39,569 nt of DNA from an archaeon (GTDB lineage Archaea; Nanobdellota; Nanobdellia; Pacearchaeales; GW2011-AR1): the NCBI GenBank assembly GCA_030636025.1, contig DAOVXQ010000006.1, positions 1 to 39,569 on the forward strand. Reading direction: 5' to 3'. The notes under the pieces are model-generated. The model did not search any database, was not told where the DNA came from, and worked only from the letters and a program-made list of their open reading frames with translations. This document shows positions 14,634-22,405 of this stretch, in pieces. The translations under genes were made by a program, and so were the position numbers. The first letter of the stretch is position 1, and each line of letters starts with the position of its first letter.

Positions 14634-14987
14634 ATGGAGTTTAAATTTTATTATGATGAGGAAGACGATATTTTGTCGGTTTATATAGAAATTGCTCCAA
14701 AAGAAACAATAGAATTTTCTGAATTTTTAAATATTGATATTGATAAAGATAAAAATGTTGTTGGTTTGGAAATTTTTGGAGCGAGTGAGTTTTTTGGAGC
14801 AAGAACTGCTAAAGTAGATAAATCTTTTTTAGAAAAAATCAAGAAAATTTCAGTTGAATATAATGAATGGAGAAATTCCTGGTTTATCGACCTTATTTTA
14901 ACTGATGAAAATAATAATTCTATAAGACAATCAATGCCTCCTTTAAAAAAATCTGAGTATGCGAGTCCTTTAATTGCAAATGCTTAA
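14634..14987 (+). CDS. DUF2283-like protein, putative antitoxin partner
   Basis: The protein has 117 residues. The N-terminal 55 residues read like DUF2283: FYYDEEDDILSVYIE, then EFSEFLNIDIDKDKNVVGLE and IFGASEFF. This is the usual order of acidic strand, hydrophobic strand and the D-x-GxxVGLEIL-type motif. The C-terminal half is an additional strand-rich extension. It follows the putative toxin by 22 nt. Its stop is three bases before the repeated prf1 end, in the same frame. DUF2283 proteins are widespread and are commonly found next to small toxin-like genes, but their function is not firmly established. Confidence 0.6.
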   Translation: MEFKFYYDEEDDILSVYIEIAPKETIEFSEFLNIDIDKDKNVVGLEIFGASEFFGARTAKVDKSFLEKIKKISVEYNEWRNSWFIDLILTDENNNSIRQSMPPLKKSEYASPLIANA

Positions 14988-14990
14988 GAT

Positions 14991-15035
14991 TGGAATTTGG
15001 GCGGTGTCGGGGCTGTTTTGAGGTTTAAAGTTTAA
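14991..15035 (+). pseudogene. Detached 3' end of prf1
   Basis: This frame encodes WNLGGVGAVLRFKV followed by TAA, the same final residues as aRF1 at 13797-13840 (last residue Ile there, Val here). It has no start codon. Its codons (GTT TTG AGG TTT AAA GTT TAA) match the TTG/GTT-rich style of the prf1 body better than the tail now attached to prf1. It is therefore probably the original gene end, displaced by the insertion. Confidence 0.75.
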
Positions 15036-15524
15036 TCAAAACAAATCAATAAATTTATTAGAAAATTTTCCAGTGTCTTGACAATGATAAACTTTGTGGA
15101 AGATTTGGTTGAAAATCAAATCTAGGTTTAAGTTGTTTTTTATTAGATTTTTATTGTTTTTTGAAATTTTTAATTGGGGGGGTTTGAAATGTGCTGGTTT
15201 GTATCCAAAGCATTTTTCAAAAGCAATTATTCCTTTATTTAGATATTCTAAATCTCTATCTGTTAAAAATTCTTGATAAGTGTGGTAAACTCCGTGAAGT
15301 GCAAGGGTTTTGTTTAGTGAAAGTATTTGTCTGCACCATTCTGGATTATCTGCAATGCTTTGATTTTCAAATATTGGAATGACATAAAGAACTTCTGCTT
15401 TTTCTATTTCTGGGCAAGAAATATCTGGATGAATATCATCTATTTGAGTTTCTGAAAATGCCCGGATTATGAATAATAGGAATATTAGGGTAAGTAGGGT
15501 TAAGGGAATTAAAATCTTTTTCAT
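15036..15524 (-). CDS. Membrane-anchored DUF2334/polysaccharide-deacetylase-like protein
   Basis: The protein has 162 residues from ATG 15524, chosen because CTTTTTATAC lies about 25 nt upstream. The N-terminal KKILIPLTLLTLIFLLFIIR is a signal or anchor helix. The remaining part reads like a truncated DUF2334/NodB-type barrel: VLYVIPIFENQSIADNPEWC, then LALHGVYHTYQEF with the HxxxH-like metal pair, then FKPPQLKISKNN. The usual early Asp-Asp motif is not obvious, and the protein is shorter than typical deacetylases of 200-300 residues. It may be active on extracellular glycans or be a decayed copy. The stop is immediately next to the prf1 remnant. Confidence 0.6.
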   Translation of the reverse strand: MKKILIPLTLLTLIFLLFIIRAFSETQIDDIHPDISCPEIEKAEVLYVIPIFENQSIADNPEWCRQILSLNKTLALHGVYHTYQEFLTDRDLEYLNKGIIAFEKCFGYKPAHFKPPQLKISKNNKNLIKNNLNLDLIFNQIFHKVYHCQDTGKFSNKFIDLF

Positions 15525-15684
15525 CCTAATATGGAGTATAAAAAGCTTTAAAATGTATTTATTGTTGATATATAGGATTGTTGACAAATTATTGATAATG
15601 TGGTGTTATGTATAATATTGCTCTGAGCTAGCCTAAATGAATTTAACCGCAAGATTTATATTATAAAGAACATATTTTCACTTT

Positions 15685-16620
15685 ATGGAAATCAATGATT
15701 TAATTTTCAAAGAACTTCTCAAAAGAGGTTATAAACTTGAAGGAAAAACTCGGGTTTGGGATGTTGCAGATTCTAAGTTGTGGTATCTCACTCCAAAACA
15801 AGCTCAAGGTTTTCTTGATTTAAGTAAAACCGAAGGATACAAGAAAACTATTATTGAAAAAGAGGTATCTTTAATAAAACAAAATATGAAAGACTTTGTT
15901 CATGCTTTACCAAAAACTTCATGCAATATAATTGATTTAGGTTGTGGCGACGGACAAAAAGCTTCCCTGTTTATTCACGAATTAGCAAAGCACATGAGAA
16001 TTAGGTATTGCCCTATTGATATTAGTTCTTACATGGTTTCAAAAGCCGCAAAAAATATTCGTAAAATGAAAGTCGGAGAAGTTTTAGAATTTAAATGGAA
16101 TATTTCTGACTTTGAAAACCTAAATAATATTACTCCTCTTTTTAGAGAGGCTGGCTTTGAAACTCATTTTATGATGCTATTGGGCAACACCTTAGGAAAT
16201 TTTGACAGAGAGGATATATTGCATGGAATAAGAACAAGCATGAACAAAGATGATATTCTTCTGATTGGCAATGGATTAACAAATGGTTATGAGGATTGGA
16301 CAGAAGAATACAAAGACACCATAATTAATAAGTGGCTTGTTCAGATACCACAACAATTAGGTTTAACAAAAAATGATATCGCTTATGATGTTCGTTTTGT
16401 CAATTCTAGAATTGAAGAATTGTATATTTTAAAAAATGACAAAACAATTAAACATCTTGGAAGAACATTAAATTTCAAAAAAGGAGATGTTATAATTACA
16501 GCAATATCTTATAAATACACCAAACCCGAGTTTAAGAAAATACTTGAGAAGTTCTTTTCTAGTGTGAAAATATATTCTGATTCTAAAGAAACTTATGCCC
16601 TTGCTTTTTGTAAAAGGTAA
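15685..16620 (+). CDS. EgtD-like SAM-dependent methyltransferase
   Basis: The protein has 311 residues. It follows the Methyltransf_33 (EgtD-like, amino-acid N-methyltransferase) pattern: EGYKKTIIEKEVSLI at 50-64, the SAM loop IIDLGCGDGQKA at 82-93, PIDIS at 110-114, and LLGNTLGNFDRED at 165-177. It ends with the ITAISYKYTKPEF segment at 271-283. In histidine-specific EgtD the last segment carries a Glu that contacts the substrate amine side; here the position appears to be Ala273. The true substrate may therefore not be histidine. The gene is single, with a GATTTATATTATAAAG promoter about 30 nt before the ATG. Neighbours give no pathway. No other ergothioneine gene is seen. Confidence 0.75.
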   Translation: MEINDLIFKELLKRGYKLEGKTRVWDVADSKLWYLTPKQAQGFLDLSKTEGYKKTIIEKEVSLIKQNMKDFVHALPKTSCNIIDLGCGDGQKASLFIHELAKHMRIRYCPIDISSYMVSKAAKNIRKMKVGEVLEFKWNISDFENLNNITPLFREAGFETHFMMLLGNTLGNFDREDILHGIRTSMNKDDILLIGNGLTNGYEDWTEEYKDTIINKWLVQIPQQLGLTKNDIAYDVRFVNSRIEELYILKNDKTIKHLGRTLNFKKGDVIITAISYKYTKPEFKKILEKFFSSVKIYSDSKETYALAFCKR

Positions 16621-16803
16621 CGGTGGGCTCCTGTGTGGATACTGTCGCTCCATTTCATTTCGCGATTTTTTCTTGTAGAAAAAACACATAACAAGGGATA
16701 AAATAAAATTTCCCAAATTCGCTACGCGAACTTCTCTTAATCGCAATGTTATCAATTTACAAAATATCAATATCTTTAAAAAATCATTTTTATTGTGTTA
16801 TCT
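16621..16803. other. Hairpin-containing spacer before scpB
   Basis: No gene is seen. The spacer has two perfect small hairpins: TTTTTCT/AGAAAAA around 16666-16684, and TTCGC/GCGAA at 16718-16730. An 11-mer ACATAACAAGG around 16687 recurs at about 2847. The 3' end carries the TATA box of scpB (TCTTTAAAAAATC, about 16771-16783). Confidence 0.45.
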
Positions 16804-17439
16804 ATGGAAAAAGAGCATTTGAGTGTTGAGACTGTTCGGGAGATTGACGAGGCGAGTGAGGTTGAGAGTTTGAAGAGGGTTGAGGCAGCGCTTTTTATAT
16901 CTGCGAGATTTTTGAATTTGCAGGAGTTGGTTATGCTTACGGATATTAATCCTTTGATGTTGAAAGAACTTATTGATAAATTGACAGATAAATATAATTG
17001 CGAGGGTTCTGCGATTGAGATTGTTTCTAAGGAGAATATGTGGAAGATGGATGTTCGGCAGGAGCATGTTGGAATGATTAACAAACTTGCGACAGGGAGT
17101 GCAGAGTTCACGAAAGCAGAGCAGGAGACACTTGCTGTGATTGCATATAAACAGCCAGTTAAACAATCTGTGATAATTAATATACGGGGCAACAAGGCAT
17201 ATGAACATGTGAAAAATTTTATTAATATTGGATTGGTTCAGGCAAAGAGAGCAGGGCATACAAAGGAATTAAGATTAAGTGATGATTTTTTTGAGTATTT
17301 TCACATAAAGAATTCTGGGGAAGTTTTTGAAGGTGATAATGAGGCTGTTAAAGATGAAAAAGCGCCCTCGGGCATACCTTCTGTAGAGGGCAAAGAAGAA
17401 ATTGTTGAGGCAGGAAAAGGGGTTGATTTGGGGGTGTAA
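16804..17439 (+). CDS. scpB: Segregation and condensation protein B
   Basis: The protein has 211 residues from ATG 16804, placed about 27 nt after the TATA box; a TTG three codons earlier is less likely. ScpB has two winged-helix domains, both readable: VEAALFISARFLNLQELVML with the helix LKELIDKLTDKYN, then FTKAEQETLAVIAYKQPVKQ, VIINIRGNKAYEHVKNFINI and GLVQAKRAGHTKELRLSDDF. ScpB joins ScpA and SMC in chromosome condensation. Neither partner is in this window. The C-terminus has an acidic tail. The glycosyltransferase gene starts directly after the stop codon, so the two are probably co-transcribed. Confidence 0.9.
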   Translation: MEKEHLSVETVREIDEASEVESLKRVEAALFISARFLNLQELVMLTDINPLMLKELIDKLTDKYNCEGSAIEIVSKENMWKMDVRQEHVGMINKLATGSAEFTKAEQETLAVIAYKQPVKQSVIINIRGNKAYEHVKNFINIGLVQAKRAGHTKELRLSDDFFEYFHIKNSGEVFEGDNEAVKDEKAPSGIPSVEGKEEIVEAGKGVDLGV

Positions 17440-18669
17440 ATGGATGTTCTTCCGATAATTTATTTGGGCTATATGTTTGTATCTTTATATTTTTTAAGTA
17501 TATTTTTAATTATTTATTTTAGAAATAATGGATACTTATTTGATTATCCGAAGGCGAATAAAAAATATTCGGTAAGTGTTTTGGTTCCGGCTTTTAATGA
17601 GGCAGAGACGATTGCTGATACTTTGAAGCATGTTTTTGAAATTAATTACAAGGGCATTGTGGAGGTTATTGTTATAAATGATAAAAGCAGTGACGATACA
17701 TTGAAAATAGTTTGTGGGTTGCAGAAAAAATATTCGCGGTTGATTATTATTGATAATAAGAAAAATTTAGGGAAAGCAGGAAGTTTGAATAAGGGTTTGA
17801 AGATTGCAAAAGGCGAGTTAGTTGCGGTTATTGACGCTGATTCTTATCCTTCAAAAGAATCTTTTAAAAATATGATTGGATTTTTTAATGATGAAAAAGT
17901 TGGGGCGGTTACTTGTCCGATTGTTGCAAGAAATAAAATTAAGTTTATTGAGAAATTGCAGGCGATTGAATATAAGGTCATTGCGATTACCCGGAAACTT
18001 TTGGATTATGTTGATGCGATTTATGTTACTCCTGGGCCTTTGGCATTGTATAGAAAAAAAGCATTGGATGAAATTAAGGGGTTTGATAAAAATAATATAA
18101 CTGAGGATATTGAGGCGACCTGGCATTTGACTTATAATGGGTGGGATAGGCGAATGTGTTTGCCAGTGAGTGTTTCAAGCACTGTTCCTTGCAAATTTAT
18201 GGAATGGTATAAACAGAGAAGAAGATGGAACATTGGGGGTTTGCAATGCATCTGGAAATATCGAGATTCAATTGGAAGAAAAGGGATGTTGGGGTGGTTT
18301 ATAGTACCTTTTTTTATTTTGCACACTTTTTTAGGATTACTGGGTCTTGGTATTTTTTTCTATCTCACTAGTCGAAGAATAATTTCTAATTATCTTCTTA
18401 CAACATATTCAATATCTGTTGGAACTCCGATTTTAACTATGGATGCTCTTTTGATTACCCCAAGTATTTTGAATTATCTTGGGATTGCGCTTTTTGTTTT
18501 TGGAGCGATTTTCACATTATTGGTCCTTTCTTTGTTTAAAGAAAAAATCCTGAAAAGACAGAATATTTTAAATATCCTTTTTTATTTGATTTTTTACTTA
18601 ATGATCTATCCGTTTATTATGATCGGAGCAATAATTCACATGATGAAAGGAAAGAGGACCTGGAGATAA
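17440..18669 (+). CDS. Membrane glycosyltransferase, family 2
   Basis: This 409-residue processive GT2 enzyme has an N-terminal membrane helix (3-27), a cytosolic catalytic domain (about 43-290) and three or so C-terminal helices. Motifs in order are VPAFNEAETI at 49-58, INDKSSDDT at 79-87, DAD at 132-134, TEDIE at 221-225 as catalytic base region, and QRRRW at 259-263. This D,D,D,QxxRW layout is that of cellulose/hyaluronan/poly-GlcNAc synthase-like enzymes, which use nucleotide sugars and extrude or transfer the glycan at the membrane. Product unknown. The ATG follows the scpB stop with no gap. Confidence 0.9.
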   Translation: MDVLPIIYLGYMFVSLYFLSIFLIIYFRNNGYLFDYPKANKKYSVSVLVPAFNEAETIADTLKHVFEINYKGIVEVIVINDKSSDDTLKIVCGLQKKYSRLIIIDNKKNLGKAGSLNKGLKIAKGELVAVIDADSYPSKESFKNMIGFFNDEKVGAVTCPIVARNKIKFIEKLQAIEYKVIAITRKLLDYVDAIYVTPGPLALYRKKALDEIKGFDKNNITEDIEATWHLTYNGWDRRMCLPVSVSSTVPCKFMEWYKQRRRWNIGGLQCIWKYRDSIGRKGMLGWFIVPFFILHTFLGLLGLGIFFYLTSRRIISNYLLTTYSISVGTPILTMDALLITPSILNYLGIALFVFGAIFTLLVLSLFKEKILKRQNILNILFYLIFYLMIYPFIMIGAIIHMMKGKRTWR

Positions 18670-18809
18670 ATCAAATAATAAAAATGTTTAAATCACACAA
18701 CCCTTTTTCGAAAAAAGGCTTGACCCAAAAAAGAACTTTTTTAAAAAAAGTTCAGTCAAAAAAATAATTTAAACCTGATAAATCAAATAATAAAAATGTT
18801 TAAATCACA
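18665..18809 (+). repeat. 33-bp direct repeat around a hairpin-rich unit
   Basis: GATAAATCAAATAATAAAAA and the following 13 bases occur identically at 18665-18697 and 18777-18809. Each copy includes an ATG followed by TTT AAA TCA, so both copies begin a frame with MFKS. Between them lie CCCTTTTT/AAAAAGG and GAACTTTTTT/AAAAAAGTTC hairpins, the latter flanked by TTGAC and GTCAA. The second copy starts the gene at 18796. Confidence 0.65.
18684..18767 (+). CDS. Possible 27-residue basic leader peptide
   Basis: ATG 18684 in the first copy of the direct repeat opens a short frame (MFKSHNPFSKKGLTQKR and on to TAA at 18765). It is Lys-rich. The frame passes through the two hairpins. It could be a leader peptide, a duplicated gene start with no role, or a terminator read by chance as coding. 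No promoter of its own is clear. Confidence 0.25.
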   Translation: MFKSHNPFSKKGLTQKRTFLKKVQSKK

Positions 18810-19467
18810 AAAACACACTTTTTGGCAGGCATTGTTAGTGACACTTTTCATATTTGGGTTGGGGATTTTTGTTGGGATACTTTTAGAGAATTCTCGAATT
18901 GGGGAGATAAGTGAATTATATGGAAAATCTGAAATATATTTGTTAGATATAAGGTTGCAGAATGAGATTTATTCAGAAGGGGAATTTAATTGCGAATTTG
19001 CTTTTCAGGAAAATATGAAGTTTGCAGATGATATTTATGAGGAGGTAAAACTTTTGGAAAAATATCTTGGTGCGAGCAGATTAACTGACGAGAAAATAGA
19101 ATTGCAACACAAAAAATATGTTATTTTGAGGGGCATGTTGTTTTTGAATTCGCTTAAAATTAAAGAGAATTGTGATTTGTCTTATCATAATGTTGTTTAT
19201 TTTTATATTGCTGATTACAATAATCCTCGGTTAGATTTGAAAGTTGAGCAAAAAGTTTTTTCGCGGTTGCTTTTTGAATTAAAACAAAAGAGGGGTGATG
19301 AGGTTTTGCTTATTCCTATTGCAGTGAACAAGGATATTTCTTCAGTTAATGTTATTTTGGATAAATATAATATAACTTATGATGAACTGCCTGTTGTTTT
19401 GATAGATGAGAAGATTAAGATAACAGAGCTTGAGACTCTTGAGGAGCTTGAGGTGCATTTGGGGTAA
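18796..19467 (+). CDS. Membrane-anchored protein with possible thioredoxin-like fold
   Basis: The protein has 223 residues. A single N-terminal helix (WQALLVTLFIFGLGIFVGIL) anchors it, and the rest would lie outside the cell. The middle is helical with charged residues. The C-terminal third (VLLIPIAVNKDISSVNVILD, then YDELPVVLIDEKIKI) has the strand-helix-strand and cis-Pro pattern of thioredoxin-like proteins but no CxxC active site. ATTTAAAC lies about 26 nt before the ATG and could be its TATA box. The family is not firmly recognised. It is separated from the GT2 gene by the direct-repeat unit. Confidence 0.65.
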   Translation: MFKSQKHTFWQALLVTLFIFGLGIFVGILLENSRIGEISELYGKSEIYLLDIRLQNEIYSEGEFNCEFAFQENMKFADDIYEEVKLLEKYLGASRLTDEKIELQHKKYVILRGMLFLNSLKIKENCDLSYHNVVYFYIADYNNPRLDLKVEQKVFSRLLFELKQKRGDEVLLIPIAVNKDISSVNVILDKYNITYDELPVVLIDEKIKITELETLEELEVHLG

Positions 19468-19525
19468 TTTAAAATATATTTCTTATGATAAATAACTATT
19501 AAAAGGAATATTGGGTGTTTTTTTA

Positions 19526-20494
19526 ATGGTAGAGAGATGTGTTCGGTGCGGAATTGATGGACGAGATGTCCGGTTGTTTGATGCTATTTATGATGGGAGG
19601 ATTGCGAATATTTGTGAGAGGTGTTCTGTGATTGAGAATATCCCGATTATTAAAAAACCGACTTCATCTCAGCTTGCAGAATCTGAGAAAGGCGTTGGTG
19701 TTCAACAGAGGATGAAGCGGATGGCAGGAGTGATTGATTCTAAAAAAGACGAGACTTTTTTTATTGAAGATAAAATTAATGAACTTGATTCTAATCCTGA
19801 ACTTGAACTTCCTGAAAAAGAGAAGCTGAATCTTATTGAACATTTTCATTGGCATATTATGAAAAATCGGAGGAGGAAAGGACTTACTCAAGAGAGACTT
19901 GCAGAGAGTCTTGGTGAGTCAGATGTTGCTGTTAAGATGATTGAGAAAGGGCGGTTGCCTGAAAATGCAGGGATTTTGATTAGAAAATTAGAGCAATTTT
20001 TTCAGATTCGTTTGAAGAGAGTTAGTGAGACAGAGAGAATTTTGAAAGAGAAAGAACAGAAAGCAGTTTTATTGGATGAGCATGGGCATGAATTAGATGT
20101 TATTCCTGAATCTGAATTTGAAATAATGAGCGAGAGTGTTGGTGAAGGTGTTGAAGGGGTTGAAGAGAGTGAGGGGATTAAAGAATCTGAAGCTAAATCT
20201 TCTGAAATTGAAAGTCTTGAGGTTAAGCAGATTAATCCAAATGCAGTTACTATTGCAGATTTGAGAGAGTTGGATAGGAAAAGAATTGAGGTGACTCGGC
20301 AGGAGAAAATTGAAGAACAAAAGAAAGTTGAAGAAAGACAGAGAATGATTGAGGCAAGGAAAGAGGAGTTGAGGTTGCTTAGGGAGAAAGAGTCTGACGA
20401 GCTTGATAGTTCTTTTGGGGGCACGGAGTTGCTGGGTGAAGATGAGGATTTTGAAATTGAGGAAAAGAAAGAGTTTGATGATGAGTTGATTTGA
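19526..20494 (+). CDS. MBF1-type regulator with long acidic C-terminal extension
   Basis: The protein has 322 residues from ATG 19526, preceded by CTATTAAAAGG about 25 nt upstream. The N-terminal zinc ribbon has C5/C8 and C30/C33. An XRE-type helix-turn-helix follows (MKNRRRKGLTQERLAESLGE, VAVKMIEKGRLPE) at about 110-147, as in archaeal multiprotein bridging factor 1. Family members are usually about 150-170 residues. Here a Glu/Ser-rich linker and a charged coiled coil (VTRQEKIEEQKKVEERQRMI) add roughly 150 residues. It may bridge TBP and activators or bind ribosomes under stress. The gene is followed closely by rpoL. Confidence 0.8.
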   Translation: MVERCVRCGIDGRDVRLFDAIYDGRIANICERCSVIENIPIIKKPTSSQLAESEKGVGVQQRMKRMAGVIDSKKDETFFIEDKINELDSNPELELPEKEKLNLIEHFHWHIMKNRRRKGLTQERLAESLGESDVAVKMIEKGRLPENAGILIRKLEQFFQIRLKRVSETERILKEKEQKAVLLDEHGHELDVIPESEFEIMSESVGEGVEGVEESEGIKESEAKSSEIESLEVKQINPNAVTIADLRELDRKRIEVTRQEKIEEQKKVEERQRMIEARKEELRLLREKESDELDSSFGGTELLGEDEDFEIEEKKEFDDELI

Positions 20495-20544
20495 TAATTT
20501 GGCTTCTTAGAAAACTTTTTAAACCTATTTTTTTTAACTTTAAT

Positions 20545-20808
20545 ATGGAAATTAAAATTTTGAAAGATGAGAAGAATGAATTAGAAGTTCAGATAGATAA
20601 TCAGACTGTTGCAGAAATTGTTAGGATTTATTTGAATAAAGATGATAAAGTTAAACTTGGTGTTTGGAAAAAAGAGCATTATAGTAAGCCCGTTGTTCTT
20701 AGGATTGAGACAGACGGGAAAACAGCTAAGAAGGCGTTGCAGGATGCGATATCTAATGTTCAGAAAGATTTGAAAAAGTATGGCGACGAGTTTAAGAAAG
20801 CAAAGTAG
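20545..20808 (+). CDS. rpo11: RNA polymerase subunit Rpo11 (RpoL)
   Basis: The protein has 87 residues from ATG 20545, with a CTTTTTAAACC box about 28 nt upstream. The alpha-like dimerisation fold is readable: DNQTVAEIVRIYLNKDDKVK matches the D-HT-N-L-R-L core, followed by SKPVVLRIETDGKTAKKALQ and the final helix. Rpo11 pairs with Rpo3 to begin assembly of archaeal RNA polymerase. The gene ends in TAG, one of several TAG stops here. Its length is standard. Confidence 0.92.
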   Translation: MEIKILKDEKNELEVQIDNQTVAEIVRIYLNKDDKVKLGVWKKEHYSKPVVLRIETDGKTAKKALQDAISNVQKDLKKYGDEFKKAK

Positions 20809-20847
20809 GATTATTTTTATACAAATCCTTATAATCTTATTTCTTTT

Positions 20848-21594
20848 ATGATTATTATGGTTATTAGAGAAATTGATAAGCTTATGACTGGGAGTTATGA
20901 TTTGAATAAATGGCTTGGAGGTGGTTATGAGAAAGATATTGTGAATTTGATTTATGGTTCTGCTGGGAGCGGGAAGACGAATTTTGTTTTGTTGGCGGCG
21001 TGTCATCATGCTAAGAAAGGGCATAAGGTTATTTTTATTGACACTGAGGGGGGTTTTTCTGTTGAAAGAGTAAATCAAATTTCTGGAGGATTGCCTGAGT
21101 TTGTTTTGAAAAATATTTTGATTTTGAAGCCGACGGATTTTAAGGAACAAAAGGTTTCATTTTTTAAACTTTTGAAGGAGTTGAAGAATAGTAATGTTGG
21201 ATTGATTGTCGTCGATAGTATGACAATGTTTTATAGATTGGAGTTGGCTGATGCAAGGAAAAAGGGAATTGAAGAAGTGCAGAAAGTTAATTCTGATTTG
21301 GCGAATCAGATGAAAGTTCTTTTTGAAATAACTACAAAGAAAAATATTCCGGTTTTGATTACGAGCCATGTTTACAATGAATTTCTTTCAGAAGAAGATT
21401 GGTCTGCTGGGAAAGAGGCAGGGGTTAATATTGTTGGCGGGGATTTGCTGAAATATTGGTGTAAGTGCATAATTGAATTGCAAAATAAAAATGGAAAGAA
21501 AAAAGCAGTTTTGAAAAAGCATCGTTCATTTCCTGAAAAAGAACTGAATTTTGAAATTGTTAATGAAGGGATTCGGAAGAGGGGCTGGTTGTAG
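20848..21594 (+). CDS. radB: RadB recombinase paralog
   Basis: The protein has 248 residues with a RecA-type core and no N-terminal helix-hairpin-helix domain, which distinguishes RadB from RadA. Walker A is GSAGSGKT at 37-44, Walker B is LIVVDSMTMFY, and LITSHVYNEF is the strand before the L2 region. RadB is an archaeal recombination mediator that weakly hydrolyses ATP and acts with RadA and Hjc. A TTTTTATAC box lies about 27 nt before the ATG. A second ATG three codons later is also possible. The gene ends in TAG and converges with the gene at 21598. Confidence 0.92.
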   Translation: MIIMVIREIDKLMTGSYDLNKWLGGGYEKDIVNLIYGSAGSGKTNFVLLAACHHAKKGHKVIFIDTEGGFSVERVNQISGGLPEFVLKNILILKPTDFKEQKVSFFKLLKELKNSNVGLIVVDSMTMFYRLELADARKKGIEEVQKVNSDLANQMKVLFEITTKKNIPVLITSHVYNEFLSEEDWSAGKEAGVNIVGGDLLKYWCKCIIELQNKNGKKKAVLKKHRSFPEKELNFEIVNEGIRKRGWL

Positions 21595-21597
21595 GTA

Positions 21598-22353
21598 TTA
21601 ATATTTTGGTTGCGGAATTTTTATGTTTTTTGCAGGAATTGTTATTATAATATTATTTTTTAATCTTATTTTAGTTCCTTCATCTCCTAAATAAATTTTT
21701 GTTTCTTCTGGTCCTGGACCACCAAAATAAATTTCTTTTGAATGATCTGTCTCATAAATAATTGATGTCCCTTTTTCAAATACAGAAAAATTATTTCCTG
21801 TTAGGATGGAAGGATATGTAAAAATATCTATATCAATACAAACTTCAGGTTTTTCATTATCTTCTTCCCATTTTTTGTTTTTATTAAATCTTAGAAGTTT
21901 TTTAACTGGAACATAAAGTTCTCTGTGATTAAATGGATTATCTTGTGTGATTTCGACTTTGCAATCTCCAGAAATTATCCCTGTTTCTTTTGGATGGTCC
22001 CCATAAACAGTCAATATTTTTTCTCCTTTTAATTTAACTACTTGTTTAAAAAATTCTTCTACTTTAGGTATATAATCAAATACAGTTATATAACTGCATT
22101 TTCCAGTCATCCCATTATTCTTTTTACTTCCAGATAATGCCCTAAAACAATAATCTTCTATTGGATTTTTTAATCTTTCTCCGTTAGTTAAATCTTTTTC
22201 AATTGCTCTTTCTAATTCATATCTTTGGAAATATAAGTTATCTAATTGAGTAGATTCTCTTATTCCCTGTTTTATTGTTAAGTCAATTACTTTAGAATGA
22301 ATTTGTTTTACTTCTGTTAATTTAGTTTCTAAGGAGATTGTTTTTTTAACCAC
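21598..22353 (-). CDS. Hypothetical protein with GTG start
   Basis: The protein has 251 residues. The start is GTG at 22353; CTTTAAAAG lies about 27 nt upstream and makes a leaderless GTG message likely. The N-terminal third is helical (LETKLTEVKQIHSKVIDLTI). The rest is strand-rich (EKILTVYGDHPKETGIISGD, SIIYETDHSKEIYFGGPGPE), with repeated short beta segments at the end. No family is recognised and no membrane segment is present. Its codon choice differs from the TTG-rich core genes, so it may be an accessory gene. It lies 3 nt from the radB stop. Confidence 0.65.
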   Translation of the reverse strand: MVKKTISLETKLTEVKQIHSKVIDLTIKQGIRESTQLDNLYFQRYELERAIEKDLTNGERLKNPIEDYCFRALSGSKKNNGMTGKCSYITVFDYIPKVEEFFKQVVKLKGEKILTVYGDHPKETGIISGDCKVEITQDNPFNHRELYVPVKKLLRFNKNKKWEEDNEKPEVCIDIDIFTYPSILTGNNFSVFEKGTSIIYETDHSKEIYFGGPGPEETKIYLGDEGTKIRLKNNIIITIPAKNIKIPQPKY

Positions 22354-22405
22354 AAATATTAAGATGGAGAATTACTTTTAAAGAATTATGTTCTGGAATA
22401 TATAT

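Noticed and set aside
13795..15035. A simple tandem duplication of the whole prf1 gene
   Set aside because: Only the last 15 codons are repeated, the intervening genes are unrelated to prf1, and codon style suggests the distal end is original; it is kept as the alternative hypothesis.
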